A stretch of 64,000 bases of DNA. Source: Hyphomicrobiaceae bacterium (GTDB taxonomy: Bacteria > Pseudomonadota > Alphaproteobacteria > Rhizobiales > Hyphomicrobiaceae). Where the stretch lies: positions 1 through 64,000 of the forward strand of contig JACKJI010000012.1 in the NCBI GenBank assembly GCA_020638035.1, written 5' to 3'. Of the stretch, positions 53,572-61,841 are shown piece after piece. How positions within the stretch are numbered: the stretch's first letter is position 1; every line of letters begins with the position of its first letter. The notes under the pieces were generated by a model that was not told where the DNA came from, searched no databases, and was given only the letters and a program-made list of their open reading frames with translations. Both the position numbers and the translations under genes were made by a program.

Positions 53572-54114
53572 ATGATTCGAGCACTGGCCGCGACGCTGGC
53601 CTTTTCACTGACGGCGCTCGCCGTGGCGGCGGTTCCTGCCGATGCGCACGGGCCAACCAGGCAGAAGGTCAACAAGACCGTCGAGATCAATGCTCCCGCC
53701 GACAAGGTCTGGAAGATCATCGGCAACTTCCAGGACATGAGCTGGCATCCCGCCGTCGAGAAGACCGAGGGTAGCGGCGGCAATGAGCCGGGCGCCAAGC
53801 GCAAGCTGACGCTCAAGGGAGGCGGCACGATCAACGAGGCCCTGTCTCGCTACGACGCTGCCGATCATTCGCTCAGCTACGAGATCACCGAGGTCGACGT
53901 GAAGGTGCTCCCGGTGAACAATTATTCGTCCACGCTGTCGGTGGAAGGCGAGGGCGGCAAGTCGGTCGTCAGGTGGAAAGGTGCGTTCTATCGCGGCTTT
54001 ACCAACAACGATCCGCCGCCCGAGCTCAACGATGAAGCGGCCGTGAAGGCCGTGACCGGTGTCTATGATGCGGGTCTGGCGGCGATCAAGACGGCGGCTG
54101 AGGCCGGCGGGTAG
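53572..54114 (+). CDS. mxaD: MxaD-like SRPBCC periplasmic protein
   Basis: This 180-aa exported protein has a signal peptide (MIRALAATLAFSLTALAVAA, cleavage near ADA). A SRPBCC/START-like fold follows: NKTVEINAPADKVWKIIGNF, WHPAVEKTEG, KRKLTLKGGGTI, SYEITEVDVKVLPVNNY. In Methylorubrum, MxaD has been linked to efficient electron transfer from methanol dehydrogenase to its cytochrome. Its position between fhc and xox genes fits that. GGAGGAAAC precedes the ATG. The next gene begins 5 bases after its stop. Confidence 0.85.
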   Translation: MIRALAATLAFSLTALAVAAVPADAHGPTRQKVNKTVEINAPADKVWKIIGNFQDMSWHPAVEKTEGSGGNEPGAKRKLTLKGGGTINEALSRYDAADHSLSYEITEVDVKVLPVNNYSSTLSVEGEGGKSVVRWKGAFYRGFTNNDPPPELNDEAAVKAVTGVYDAGLAAIKTAAEAGG

Positions 54115-54119
54115 CGCTG

Positions 54120-55178
54120 ATGCAACCCTTGGCGGTTCGGGCCGGTACGCTGCGGCGGTCCTTCGTGGCGGCGCTCGCATCGATCGTGTGCGTGGCGGTC
54201 GTGCCGGCAAAAGGGGCTTCGGCCGGCTCGGGTGGGCGTGAGCACACCGGAGCGGTGCCGACTGCTTTCGCCTATGTGACGAACCAGGGCAGCGAGACGG
54301 TCTCCATCGTCGCCATCGGTGAGGGTGGGGAAAAAATGCAGGTGACGGGTGAGATCAAGGTGCCCGGCAAGCCCGCCGGCATTGCCTTGTCGCCCGACCG
54401 GCGCACCGTCTATGTCACGGCGCCCGAGGCCAAGGAACTGGTCGTCATCGACCGGGCGACTGCTGATGTGCGCGCTCGCGTGCGGGCAGGCGAGGGGCCT
54501 TTGGGCATTGCCGTCAACCCTGTGACCGGCGACGTGCTCGTTGCGGACTGGTATGAGCACAAGCTGCTTGTGCTCGACGCGACGACGCTCGCCGTCAAGG
54601 GCGCGGTGAAGACGGGGCAGTCGCCGTCGGGGATCGCCGTGACGCCCGACGGTGGGCGGATCTTGACCACTGATCGCGACAGCAATCAGGTCTCCATCAT
54701 CGATGCCAAGAGCCTTGCCGTCGTCGCCACAGTGCCGGTCGGTGAGCGGCCATTCGGCATCGCCATCGATGCTGATGGCCAACGTGCCTACACAGCCAAC
54801 GTAAAATCCAACGACGTCAGCGTCATCGATATTGCCACCGCGCGCACCGTCGCCACCTACAAGGTCGGCCGGCGGCCTTATGCCGTCGCGCTCGCCCGTG
54901 GCCGGGCCTTCGTGACGGACCAGTATAGTGCGACGGTGACAGTGATCGACCTGACAAGCGGCGAAAAGCTCACGTCAATTCCAGTCGGTGAGCATCCGGA
55001 GGGCATCTGGTCCACGGCATCTGGCTCGCATGTGTTTATCGCCTGCTGGATGGAGAATACGCTGGAGCGGGTCGACACCGGGACGCTGAAAGTGACAGGC
55101 AAGGTAGAGGTGGGCGATGGTCCGCGCGCCTTCGGCGATTTCCTGGTCGAGGAGGCGCCCTCCAGGGCCCCGCGTTAA
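54120..55178 (+). CDS. YVTN-family beta-propeller protein, periplasmic
   Basis: This 352-aa protein has a leader (SFVAALASIVCVAVVPAKGASA) and about seven propeller blades of roughly 42 residues with the signature xYVTNxxxxxVSxID (FAYVTNQGSETVSIV, VYVTAPEAKELVVIDRAT, AYTANVKSNDVSVIDIAT, FVTDQYSATVTVIDLTS) and PxGIAxxPDG turns. It resembles the beta-propeller proteins associated with PQQ-dependent catabolism. A structural or relay role near XoxF is inferred. It is co-oriented and tightly spaced with the mxaD-like gene. Confidence 0.87.
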   Translation: MQPLAVRAGTLRRSFVAALASIVCVAVVPAKGASAGSGGREHTGAVPTAFAYVTNQGSETVSIVAIGEGGEKMQVTGEIKVPGKPAGIALSPDRRTVYVTAPEAKELVVIDRATADVRARVRAGEGPLGIAVNPVTGDVLVADWYEHKLLVLDATTLAVKGAVKTGQSPSGIAVTPDGGRILTTDRDSNQVSIIDAKSLAVVATVPVGERPFGIAIDADGQRAYTANVKSNDVSVIDIATARTVATYKVGRRPYAVALARGRAFVTDQYSATVTVIDLTSGEKLTSIPVGEHPEGIWSTASGSHVFIACWMENTLERVDTGTLKVTGKVEVGDGPRAFGDFLVEEAPSRAPR

Positions 55179-55435
55179 CCATCCCCAGCCATGGGTGAGT
55201 CGGAGTGGTCGGATGCGCTCTCCCGCCCGAATTTACGGATGCTGGTGTCGGCTGGAGACCTCATTGCCGCCACACCCGCGTTGAGAGTGTCGGTTGAAAG
55301 CCCTAGCCGAAAGGCCCAAATGGCGGCTAGAAGTCGGCGCCACGGCCGCTTCGGGCCACCGATATGCCGCGAGCAGTATCTTCAAGGCTGCGAAAAGTCC
55401 GGGGTCTACCCGGCCGACGAGGAGGAAAAGACGAC

Positions 55436-56128
55436 ATGCTGAAATCCATGGGCCTCGCCGCAGCGCTAGCTGTCGTGCTGCTGCTCAATGTCAATGCTGG
55501 TGCAGGCGCCGCCCCGGCGGAGCCGAGCGCGACATCGATGCTGTTCGACACCACCCACCTTTCGAACGTGGAGAAGGGCAAGACGCTCGCCTACCACTTT
55601 GAGCGCGTTGTCTCCGAGCCCAAGTTGCTTGGCGAGCCGTTCACGGACGACATCAAGATCGATATCACCGATGCCAAGGACGACGGTACCCGCACGGTGG
55701 TCGTCAAGGTGTTCACCGGGGAGCGCAGCCGTCCGCCGCAGAGCATCGAGGGGATGACGGGCAACCCGCTGCTGGTCGTGTTTCTCGACCGCGCGGTCAA
55801 CAACCTCGCCATGCTGTCGGGCGGCCAGCGGCCCTACCTGAAGCAGAAGATCAAGACCAGCTTCGTCAACGGCGCCAAGCTGGAGCCGGTCGAGATCGCT
55901 TTCAACGGCGGTTCCGTCAAGGGCAGCCGGATCGCGGTGACACCGTTCGTCGGCGATTCCAACGCGCTCAAGATGATGGGATATGACGGCGTGCGGTTCG
56001 AGATCGTGGTGTCAGACGCGGTGCCCGGCCATTTCGTGGCGCTGGCCTCGCATTACGAGAGCCCGACGCAAGGCAGCCCCAAGCTGGATGAGCAAATCAA
56101 GCTCGACGGCGTTGGAGACATCAAATGA
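55436..56128 (+). CDS. Exported protein of unknown function in the methanol oxidation island
   Basis: This is a 230-aa protein with signal peptide (KSMGLAAALAVVLLLNVNAGAGA). The mature part is beta-rich (LFDTTHLSNVEKGKTLAYHF, DIKIDITDAKDDGTRTVVVKVF, NPLLVVFLDRAVNNLAML) without Cys or an enzyme motif I recognise. GAGGAGG precedes the ATG at 55436; the frame is open from 55364. It overlaps the next gene by four bases, so the two are translationally coupled. Given its place, a periplasmic accessory role in quinoprotein methanol oxidation is likely but unproven. Confidence 0.72.
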   Translation: MLKSMGLAAALAVVLLLNVNAGAGAAPAEPSATSMLFDTTHLSNVEKGKTLAYHFERVVSEPKLLGEPFTDDIKIDITDAKDDGTRTVVVKVFTGERSRPPQSIEGMTGNPLLVVFLDRAVNNLAMLSGGQRPYLKQKIKTSFVNGAKLEPVEIAFNGGSVKGSRIAVTPFVGDSNALKMMGYDGVRFEIVVSDAVPGHFVALASHYESPTQGSPKLDEQIKLDGVGDIK

Positions 56129-56538
56129 GGCTGAAATCTCAATCGCTGGACCTCCCCCCCCGCGGTTTATCCGGTGTTGGGCTGGGTCTTGCTACTGCGG
56201 CGGGACTTAGCGCTGCCATGGTGATGACCATGGCAAGTCTGCCCACCACAGCCGCCGAGTTGCCGCCCAACGATTATCCGACGGTCGCTCGCGCGGACTA
56301 CGTCTTCGCCTGTATGCAGGTCAACGGTCAGACGCGCGAGAACCTGCAGAAGTGCTCGTGCTCGATCGATGTCATCGCAGAGCTGCTGCCTTACGAGAAA
56401 TACGAAGAGGCAGAGACGGTCCTGTCGGTCGTCCAGAAGGGTGGGGAGAGCGTTTCAGTGTTTCACTCGCCGCTGTTCCAGGAGAAGGTCAAGGAGCTGA
56501 AACGGGCTCAGGTCGAAGGCGAGCTGCGCTGCTTCTGA
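56125..56538 (+). CDS. Small exported CxC protein of unknown function
   Basis: This 137-aa protein has a leader (GLATAAGLSAAMVMTMASL, cleavage near TAA). The mature part of about 90 residues contains YVFACMQVNG, ENLQKCSCSIDVIAELLPYEKYEEAETV and a C-terminal Cys (GELRCF). The C-x13-C-x-C arrangement suggests disulfides or metal binding. Its start overlaps the upstream gene (ATGA). It ends the + series and is followed by a strong terminator. I do not recognise the family. Confidence 0.72.
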   Translation: MRLKSQSLDLPPRGLSGVGLGLATAAGLSAAMVMTMASLPTTAAELPPNDYPTVARADYVFACMQVNGQTRENLQKCSCSIDVIAELLPYEKYEEAETVLSVVQKGGESVSVFHSPLFQEKVKELKRAQVEGELRCF

Positions 56539-56580
56539 CTGTTCCGGCTTCGGGCCGGTATCGGGCTTACCCAAAGAAAT

Positions 56581-56613
56581 GGCGCCGGACCTCAGCGGTC
56601 CAGCGCCTTTCTT
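56581..56613. terminator. Rho-independent terminator between convergent units
   Basis: GGCGC-C-GGACC (56581-56591) pairs with GGTCC-A-GCGCC around loop TCAGC, followed by TTTCTT and preceded by AAAGAAAT, so it can serve the + series and the SoxYZ-like gene on -. Confidence 0.85.
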
Positions 56614-56657
56614 CTACTCGGATCCCCTCCGGATCAGCCGGTGTGCGCGTGGTCCCG

Positions 56658-57512
56658 CTACGAGCCTTTCGGTGTGTGACGGGCGGTGAATACCGAGCCG
56701 TCGGTGTCCTTGGCGGTCACCACGATCTCGTTGTCGCCACCGGGGGCGTAGGTGAAACGGATGTTGGGGTTCTCCGAAAGTGAGATGCCGCCGGACATCG
56801 TAAACACCACCTCGTCGCCGCGCTTCACTTCCATCGCCTCGACGTACTTTGCCGGAATGTATAGGCCCGTAAGCTGGTTCATCTGCATCCCGGAGTAGTT
56901 GGGGTGTCGGATCATGACCTGGGCTTCCTGCACGATCGGCGACTGGTCCTGGCTGTGCAGACGCAGTTTCATCTTGCCGAGTTCGGCCAGCGCCTGTTCC
57001 TGGTCCTTCAGCGCTGGTGCCGAGCAGCCGCCCGCGGCCTTCACGAACTTCGTCACCATGTGCAGCTTGCCGTCGGTCGTTTCGAGGATGGCGCGCACGT
57101 TGGAGTACATGTCGATGCGTACGCGCGTCGAGATCATGCGCTCACCGTTGCCGGCGGCCGGGCCATACGTGAAGGTCGCGGCAACAGGCATCGGATTCTT
57201 CTCGATGACGAGGGTCAGGGCCTTGGCTTGCGCTGCCATGCTGGCGGGTACGCGCATGGTGATCGGCACGACGGCGGCATCGTCTGCGCGCACGGGCGCT
57301 TCGAGCGTCAGCGTGCCGTCGTCCTCGGCGATCGGCCGCGCCGCATAGAGCTCCTTGCGAATGCCAGGCCACACGTCGTCATCGAGGGGCGCTTGGGCGA
57401 CAGATGGCGATGGAGTCACGATTGCGAGGCTGCCCATGGCCATTGCAGCGGCGCACACAATCGTCAGAACGCCCAGCAGACGTGTCCGCACCCGAGTATT
57501 CTTTGTCCTCAC
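56658..57512 (-). CDS. Quinoprotein dehydrogenase-associated SoxYZ-like carrier
   Basis: This 284-aa exported protein fuses a SoxY-like and a SoxZ-like domain. After the leader (LLGVLTIVCAAAMAMGSLAIV) the SoxY part runs to KFVKAAGGCSAPA, whose GGC holds the carrier cysteine. The SoxZ part follows (VQEAQVMIRHPNYSGMQ, YIPAKYVEAMEVKRGDEVVF). Such fusions accompany PQQ dehydrogenases rather than thiosulfate oxidation; no other sox genes are present. The GTG at 57512 with GGAGGA six bases upstream is chosen over a longer frame. It lies 181 bases downstream of the metallohydrolase gene. Confidence 0.88.
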   Translation of the reverse strand: MRTKNTRVRTRLLGVLTIVCAAAMAMGSLAIVTPSPSVAQAPLDDDVWPGIRKELYAARPIAEDDGTLTLEAPVRADDAAVVPITMRVPASMAAQAKALTLVIEKNPMPVAATFTYGPAAGNGERMISTRVRIDMYSNVRAILETTDGKLHMVTKFVKAAGGCSAPALKDQEQALAELGKMKLRLHSQDQSPIVQEAQVMIRHPNYSGMQMNQLTGLYIPAKYVEAMEVKRGDEVVFTMSGGISLSENPNIRFTYAPGGDNEIVVTAKDTDGSVFTARHTPKGS

Positions 57513-57693
57513 GGCTGGTCCTCCAATGTTGTCGTGCGCGCTGTTCGTCCGCGCCGCGGCTTGTTTGTCGATTGGGGCTCCCGCCCGATAAGTCATCGTC
57601 GGGCTAATACCCAAATGTAACCGGAATGCTGCTTTCCCGGAAGTCACGCTCGGTTGAGTAGATCCTTCCAACCTCGACCCGATGTGCGCAAGC

Positions 57694-58713
57694 TTATTCC
57701 CATTCCAATTCGGCAAAGGCTGCCGAAACGTTACGGCGATGGAACTCGTCGAAGAGCTGCCAGTTTGCCCGCTCGCTTTCGCCGACGGTCTCGATGGCAT
57801 CTCGCATCGTGCGACCGCTGGCGATCGCCGCCCGGACGCCGGCTGCTACAACTTCCAAATAGCGCTTCACGGGTGCGGATGCGGCGGGCCAGTTCATGGC
57901 CGCCGGACCGTGCCCGGGCACAATGCGCTCTGCCGCTGCCGGCTCGAGTTCGGCGAGTAATTTCAGCCAGCCGCGGATCGAGCCGTCGAGCGTCGGCACG
58001 TGGCCGGAGAAGATGAGATCACCGGTAAAGAGCGTGCCCGTCTTCTCGTCACGGACCGTCAGGTCGTTGTCGGTGTGCGCCGTAGCGCGCGCCAAAAGCG
58101 CGAGCGTGCGTCCGCCCAGATCGATCTCGTGGTGATCGGCGACGCCGACGGTCGGCAGAACGATCTCGGTGCCTGCGAAGGCTTTTTCGCCGACTGCGGC
58201 CTTGTTGTAGGCGAGATAGCGTTCGGCGCGGGCGAGCAGGGCCGGGGCGAGCTTCTCATGGCCGACGAACTGGCATCCGTCCGCCTTGAAGGCGGCGTTT
58301 CCCAGCACGTGGTCGGGGTGCATGTGCGTGTTGATCACGTAGCGGACCGGCCGGTCGGTGAGTGTTGAGATGCGGGCCTTCAGTGCGGCACCGAGGAGTG
58401 CCGTGCCGCCGGTATCGACAACCGCGACCGCGTCGTCGCCGATGATAAAGCCCGTATTGCAGATGTCGCCACCATTGTCCGGCGCATAGACGCCATGGCG
58501 GCCCTGGTGCACGAACACGCCGTGCGCGACCTCGATGACGTTGGCCTCGACCGTCGCCGGGGCCTGGGCCATTGCTTCAGCGATGCCGAAGCGCAGGCCG
58601 GCCGCCGCGAACGACAACGTTGCCGTGCCGTTCAGCACGAGACGCAGGAATGTCTGGCGCGTGATCGAGGACGAATAGCAATCAGATTGCTCGATCGAAT
58701 TGGCGTGCTTCAC
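57694..58713 (-). CDS. Quinoprotein relay system zinc metallohydrolase (MBL fold)
   Basis: This 339-aa exported metallo-beta-lactamase-fold protein has the zinc motif NTHMHPDHVLGN, a further His in HTDNDLTV, LFTGDLIFSGHVPTLDG and the late IVPGHGPAAMNW. The N-terminal leader (TFLRLVLNGTATLSFAAAGL, after an Arg) looks Tat- or Sec-like. It is known as a partner of SoxYZ-like carriers near quinoprotein dehydrogenases; the substrate may be the sulfur or thiol adduct on the carrier. It is divergent from xoxF across a 498-base region. Confidence 0.9.
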   Translation of the reverse strand: MKHANSIEQSDCYSSSITRQTFLRLVLNGTATLSFAAAGLRFGIAEAMAQAPATVEANVIEVAHGVFVHQGRHGVYAPDNGGDICNTGFIIGDDAVAVVDTGGTALLGAALKARISTLTDRPVRYVINTHMHPDHVLGNAAFKADGCQFVGHEKLAPALLARAERYLAYNKAAVGEKAFAGTEIVLPTVGVADHHEIDLGGRTLALLARATAHTDNDLTVRDEKTGTLFTGDLIFSGHVPTLDGSIRGWLKLLAELEPAAAERIVPGHGPAAMNWPAASAPVKRYLEVVAAGVRAAIASGRTMRDAIETVGESERANWQLFDEFHRRNVSAAFAELEWE

Positions 58714-59211
58714 CGATGGCTCCGAAGTTTTGCAAGCTCAACATCGCGCAGAAACTATCGCACGAGAGCACATGGCACGGGCAAGATGACGCGAGATCGA
58801 TCACTTTGCGTGTTCGGGCATGCATTTGCCAATCACGGATTTGAGCGCAATTCGTGAACAAGACGTGCGCCGCAACAATTCCGTTGTGCGACGCAAGATT
58901 TGCCCAAAAACAGGTGTGAAAAATATGTCAGCAGTGCTGTCTAATTGAAATGGCGGACATATTGGCCTGCGACTTCGCGCGCACTTGCTATCGACCTTAG
59001 TCTTGCAAGCGCAGATAAAACGTGACTAGATGCCGCTCGGTAGCTGCGACTTCAGAGCCCCTCACCTTTGGATGTGACCCGGGTTCGTTCGTAGGTCCGT
59101 CGGAAATAACCAAGAATAGGACATTCCCCTAAGTCCTCTCCGCGGCCCGTGACACGCTGACGACAGCTGCCACCCTTGCAAGCGTGGCAAGAACCTTAAG
59201 GAGGAAGCGCG
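58714..59211. promoter_or_regulatory. xoxF upstream region (divergent promoters)
   Basis: These 498 bases drive xoxF (+) and the metallohydrolase (-). CTTGCAAGCG occurs twice, at 59002-59011 and 59175-59184. The second copy lies in a 22-bp near-perfect dyad. TTGCAA (59003-59008) and CTAGAT (59026-59031), 17 bases apart, are a possible but weak promoter. AAGGAGG (59198-59204) is a strong ribosome-binding site for xoxF. Confidence 0.55.
59168..59189. promoter_or_regulatory. 22-bp near-palindrome just upstream of the xoxF ribosome-binding site
   Basis: Outer arms TGCCAC (59168-59173) and GTGGCA (59184-59189) flank the self-complementary core CTTGCAAG (59175-59182), with a single mismatched pair between them. 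It ends 8 bases before AAGGAGG. It could be a protein-binding operator or an mRNA hairpin in the xoxF leader. Confidence 0.55.
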
Positions 59212-61014
59212 ATGCGAAAGAGTGCACTTACCGGTGCATTGCTCGCCACGACGTTCATCGCTTCGCCGGCACTGGCGAACGACGACGTCCTGAAACAGAC
59301 TGCCAACCCAAATCAGTGGGTCCTGCAGACTGGCGACTATTTCAACCAGCGGTATTCGAAGCTGGATCAAATCAACAAGGACAACGTCAAGAACTTGAAG
59401 GTCGCGTGGACCTTCTCGACGGGTGTGCTTCGTGGTCACGAGGGTTCGCCCATCGTGATTGGTGACACGATGTACGTCCACACGCCGTTCCCCAACATCG
59501 TCTATGCTCTCGATCTCAACAACGAGGGCCGGATCATTTGGAAGTACGAGCCCAAGCAGGATCCGTCGGTCATCCCGGTCATGTGCTGCGACACGGTGAA
59601 CCGCGGCCTGGCCTATGCTGACGGCAAGGTCTTCCTGCATCAGGCCGACACGACGGTCGTTGCTCTCGATGCCAAGAACGGCAAAGAGATCTGGAAAGCC
59701 GTCAACGGCGATCCCAAGAAGGGCGAGACCAACACCGCGACCGTTCTGCCGGTCAAGGACAAGGTCATCGTCGGCATCTCCGGTGGTGAGTTCGGCGTGC
59801 AGTGCCACGTCACGGCTTACGACATGAACACCGGCAAGAAGGTATGGCGCGGCTACTCGATCGGTCCGGATGATCAAATCCTGGTCGACGCCGAGAAGAC
59901 CATGTCGCTCGGCAAGCCGGTCGGCAAGGACAGCTCGCTCAAGACCTGGCAGGGCGATCAGTGGAAGATCGGTGGCGGTTGTACCTGGGGCTGGTTCTCC
60001 TATGACCCCGACCTGAACCTGATGTACTACGGGTCCGGCAACCCCTCGACCTGGAACCCGACGCAGCGTCCGGGTGACAACAAGTGGTCGATGACCCTTT
60101 GGGGTCGTGACGTCGACACCGGCGTCGCCAAGTGGGTCTACCAGATGACCCCGTTCGACGAGTGGGACTACGACGGCATCAACGAAGTTATCCTCGCCGA
60201 CATCAAGGTGAAGGGTAAGGATCGCAAAGTCGCCGTCCACTTCGACCGTAACGGCTTCGGCTACACGCTGGACCGTGGCACGGGCGAGCTGCTTGTCGCG
60301 GAGAAGTATGACCCGGCCGTCAACTGGTCGACCGGCGTCGAAATGGACCCGTCCAAGCCGAACTATGGCCGTCCCTATGTCGTCGACAAGTACTCGACGG
60401 CTAAGAACGGTGCCGACGTGAACACGAAGGGCATCTGCCCTGCGGCTCTCGGTTCGAAGGATCAGCAGCCGGCGACGTTCTCGCCCAAGACTGGCATGTT
60501 CTACGTTCCGACGAACCACGTGTGCATGGACTACGAACCCTTCAAGGTTTCGTACACGGCTGGCCAGCCCTACGTTGGCGCCACGCTGTCCATGTATCCG
60601 GCTCCGAACAGCCACGGCGGCATGGGCAACTTCATTGCCTGGGACGCTGGCGAGGGCAAGATCGTTTGGTCGAAGCCTGAGCCGTTCTCGGTCTGGTCGG
60701 GCGCTCTGGCGACCGCTGGCGACGTCGTCTTCTACGGTACGCTCGAGGGCTACCTGAAGGCCGTCGATCCGAAGGATGGCAAGGAGCTGTTCAAGTTCAA
60801 GACGGCTTCCGGCATCATCGGCAACGTCATGACCTACTCGCACAAGGGCAAGCAGTACGTCGCTCTGCTCTCCGGCATCGGTGGCTGGGCGGGCATCGGT
60901 CTGGCCGCTGGTCTGACCAACCCGAACGACGGCCTCGGCGCTGTCGGTGGCTACGCTGGCCTCAAGAACTACACCGCGCTCGGTGGCGTTCTCACGGTCT
61001 TCACGCTGCCCTAA
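59212..61014 (+). CDS. xoxF: Lanthanide-dependent PQQ methanol dehydrogenase XoxF
   Basis: This 600-aa periplasmic quinoprotein oxidises methanol (to formaldehyde, possibly further to formate) with PQQ and a rare-earth ion. After a signal peptide (SALTGALLATTFIASPALA) come the eight-bladed propeller W-motifs. The vicinal Cys pair MCCDTV is at residues 125-126. The diagnostic DEWDYDGIN follows, with catalytic Asp319 and the extra Asp321 that coordinates lanthanides; MxaF has Ala there. The length fits the XoxF5 clade. An AAGGAGG site precedes the ATG. It is followed by xoxG and xoxJ. Codon use is strongly biased, as for a highly expressed gene. Confidence 0.97.
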   Translation: MRKSALTGALLATTFIASPALANDDVLKQTANPNQWVLQTGDYFNQRYSKLDQINKDNVKNLKVAWTFSTGVLRGHEGSPIVIGDTMYVHTPFPNIVYALDLNNEGRIIWKYEPKQDPSVIPVMCCDTVNRGLAYADGKVFLHQADTTVVALDAKNGKEIWKAVNGDPKKGETNTATVLPVKDKVIVGISGGEFGVQCHVTAYDMNTGKKVWRGYSIGPDDQILVDAEKTMSLGKPVGKDSSLKTWQGDQWKIGGGCTWGWFSYDPDLNLMYYGSGNPSTWNPTQRPGDNKWSMTLWGRDVDTGVAKWVYQMTPFDEWDYDGINEVILADIKVKGKDRKVAVHFDRNGFGYTLDRGTGELLVAEKYDPAVNWSTGVEMDPSKPNYGRPYVVDKYSTAKNGADVNTKGICPAALGSKDQQPATFSPKTGMFYVPTNHVCMDYEPFKVSYTAGQPYVGATLSMYPAPNSHGGMGNFIAWDAGEGKIVWSKPEPFSVWSGALATAGDVVFYGTLEGYLKAVDPKDGKELFKFKTASGIIGNVMTYSHKGKQYVALLSGIGGWAGIGLAAGLTNPNDGLGAVGGYAGLKNYTALGGVLTVFTLP

Positions 61015-61033
61015 GCCTGAAGCTTCCGTAACC

Positions 61034-61067
61034 AAAGCCGGCGCGGGGAATCTCCCCGCGCCGGTTT
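61034..61067 (+). terminator. Rho-independent terminator after xoxF
   Basis: CCGGCGCGGGGA and TCCCCGCGCCGG form a perfect 12-bp stem with loop ATC, followed by TTTC. It lies about 20 bases past the xoxF stop and probably separates abundant xoxF mRNA from a lower xoxGJ level. Confidence 0.88.
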
Positions 61068-61261
61068 CATGTAAAAGATGTCTCCTGCCGGGGGGCGGGG
61101 TGCATGACTTGCTGCTCAAGTCCCAAAGGGCTGATATCCTGATCAACAGAGTTTGAAGATTGTTGATTAGGGTCATCGCGTCGAGTGGTGAGGTCGCCGT
61201 ATTGAGAGCACCATCGACGGTTATTGCTCCGGAAAGAGCACAACAAGAACATTCAAACCGA

Positions 61262-61831
61262 ATGAGGAAGCGCGTGACGAGATTGAGACTTCTGGCAATG
61301 GCGGCCGCTGCAGCAGGCGCGGTCGGTTTCGCCTCGCTGTCGGCCATCGCTGCCAGCCCAGAGACAGTAACACTCGAGGATGGGTCCAAAACGCAAAAGG
61401 GCGCCAAGCCCGAGGACGGCAAGTGGATGACGCCGGATGGCGAGCCGACCTATCGCGTGAAACCCGACGGCACGCTCGACTGGTACGCCTATTCTGGTTT
61501 CCGCCGCTATCATTCGGAATGCCACGTCTGTCATGGTCCGGAAGGCGAGGGTTCGACCTATGCGCCGGCTCTGAAGGACTCGCTCAAGACGATGAGCTAC
61601 GGCGACTTCATCGGTGTCGTCGCTTCGGGCCGCGTTCGGCATCTTCCGGGCGGGCAGGAAAGCGTGATGCCGGCACTGGGCGATAACAAGAACGTCATGT
61701 GCTACATCGACGACATCTACGTATACCTCAAGGCACGCGCTGACGGAGCGGTGGGACGTGGCCGTCCGGTCGGTCGTGACGACAAGCCCACGGGCGCGAT
61801 CGAATTCGACAAGGCCTGCTTCGGTGAATGA
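61262..61831 (+). CDS. xoxG: Cytochrome c, XoxF electron acceptor
   Basis: This 189-aa periplasmic class I cytochrome c takes electrons from XoxF. It has a leader (LRLLAMAAAAAGAVGFASL), a single haem motif CHVCH with GPEGEGSTYAPAL, and a Met ligand in ESVMPALGD. A late Cys (KACFGE) is near the end. The ATG at 61262 is used, though the GTG at 61274 has GAGGA at good spacing and is a fair alternative; the frame is open back to 61160. xoxJ begins about 10 bases after the stop. Confidence 0.92.
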   Translation: MRKRVTRLRLLAMAAAAAGAVGFASLSAIAASPETVTLEDGSKTQKGAKPEDGKWMTPDGEPTYRVKPDGTLDWYAYSGFRRYHSECHVCHGPEGEGSTYAPALKDSLKTMSYGDFIGVVASGRVRHLPGGQESVMPALGDNKNVMCYIDDIYVYLKARADGAVGRGRPVGRDDKPTGAIEFDKACFGE

Positions 61832-61841
61832 ACGCCTCACT

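Noticed and set aside
59062..61422. 786-codon open frame antisense to xoxF
   Set aside because: It covers xoxF and xoxG exactly on the opposite strand; xoxF is certain, so this is a shadow.
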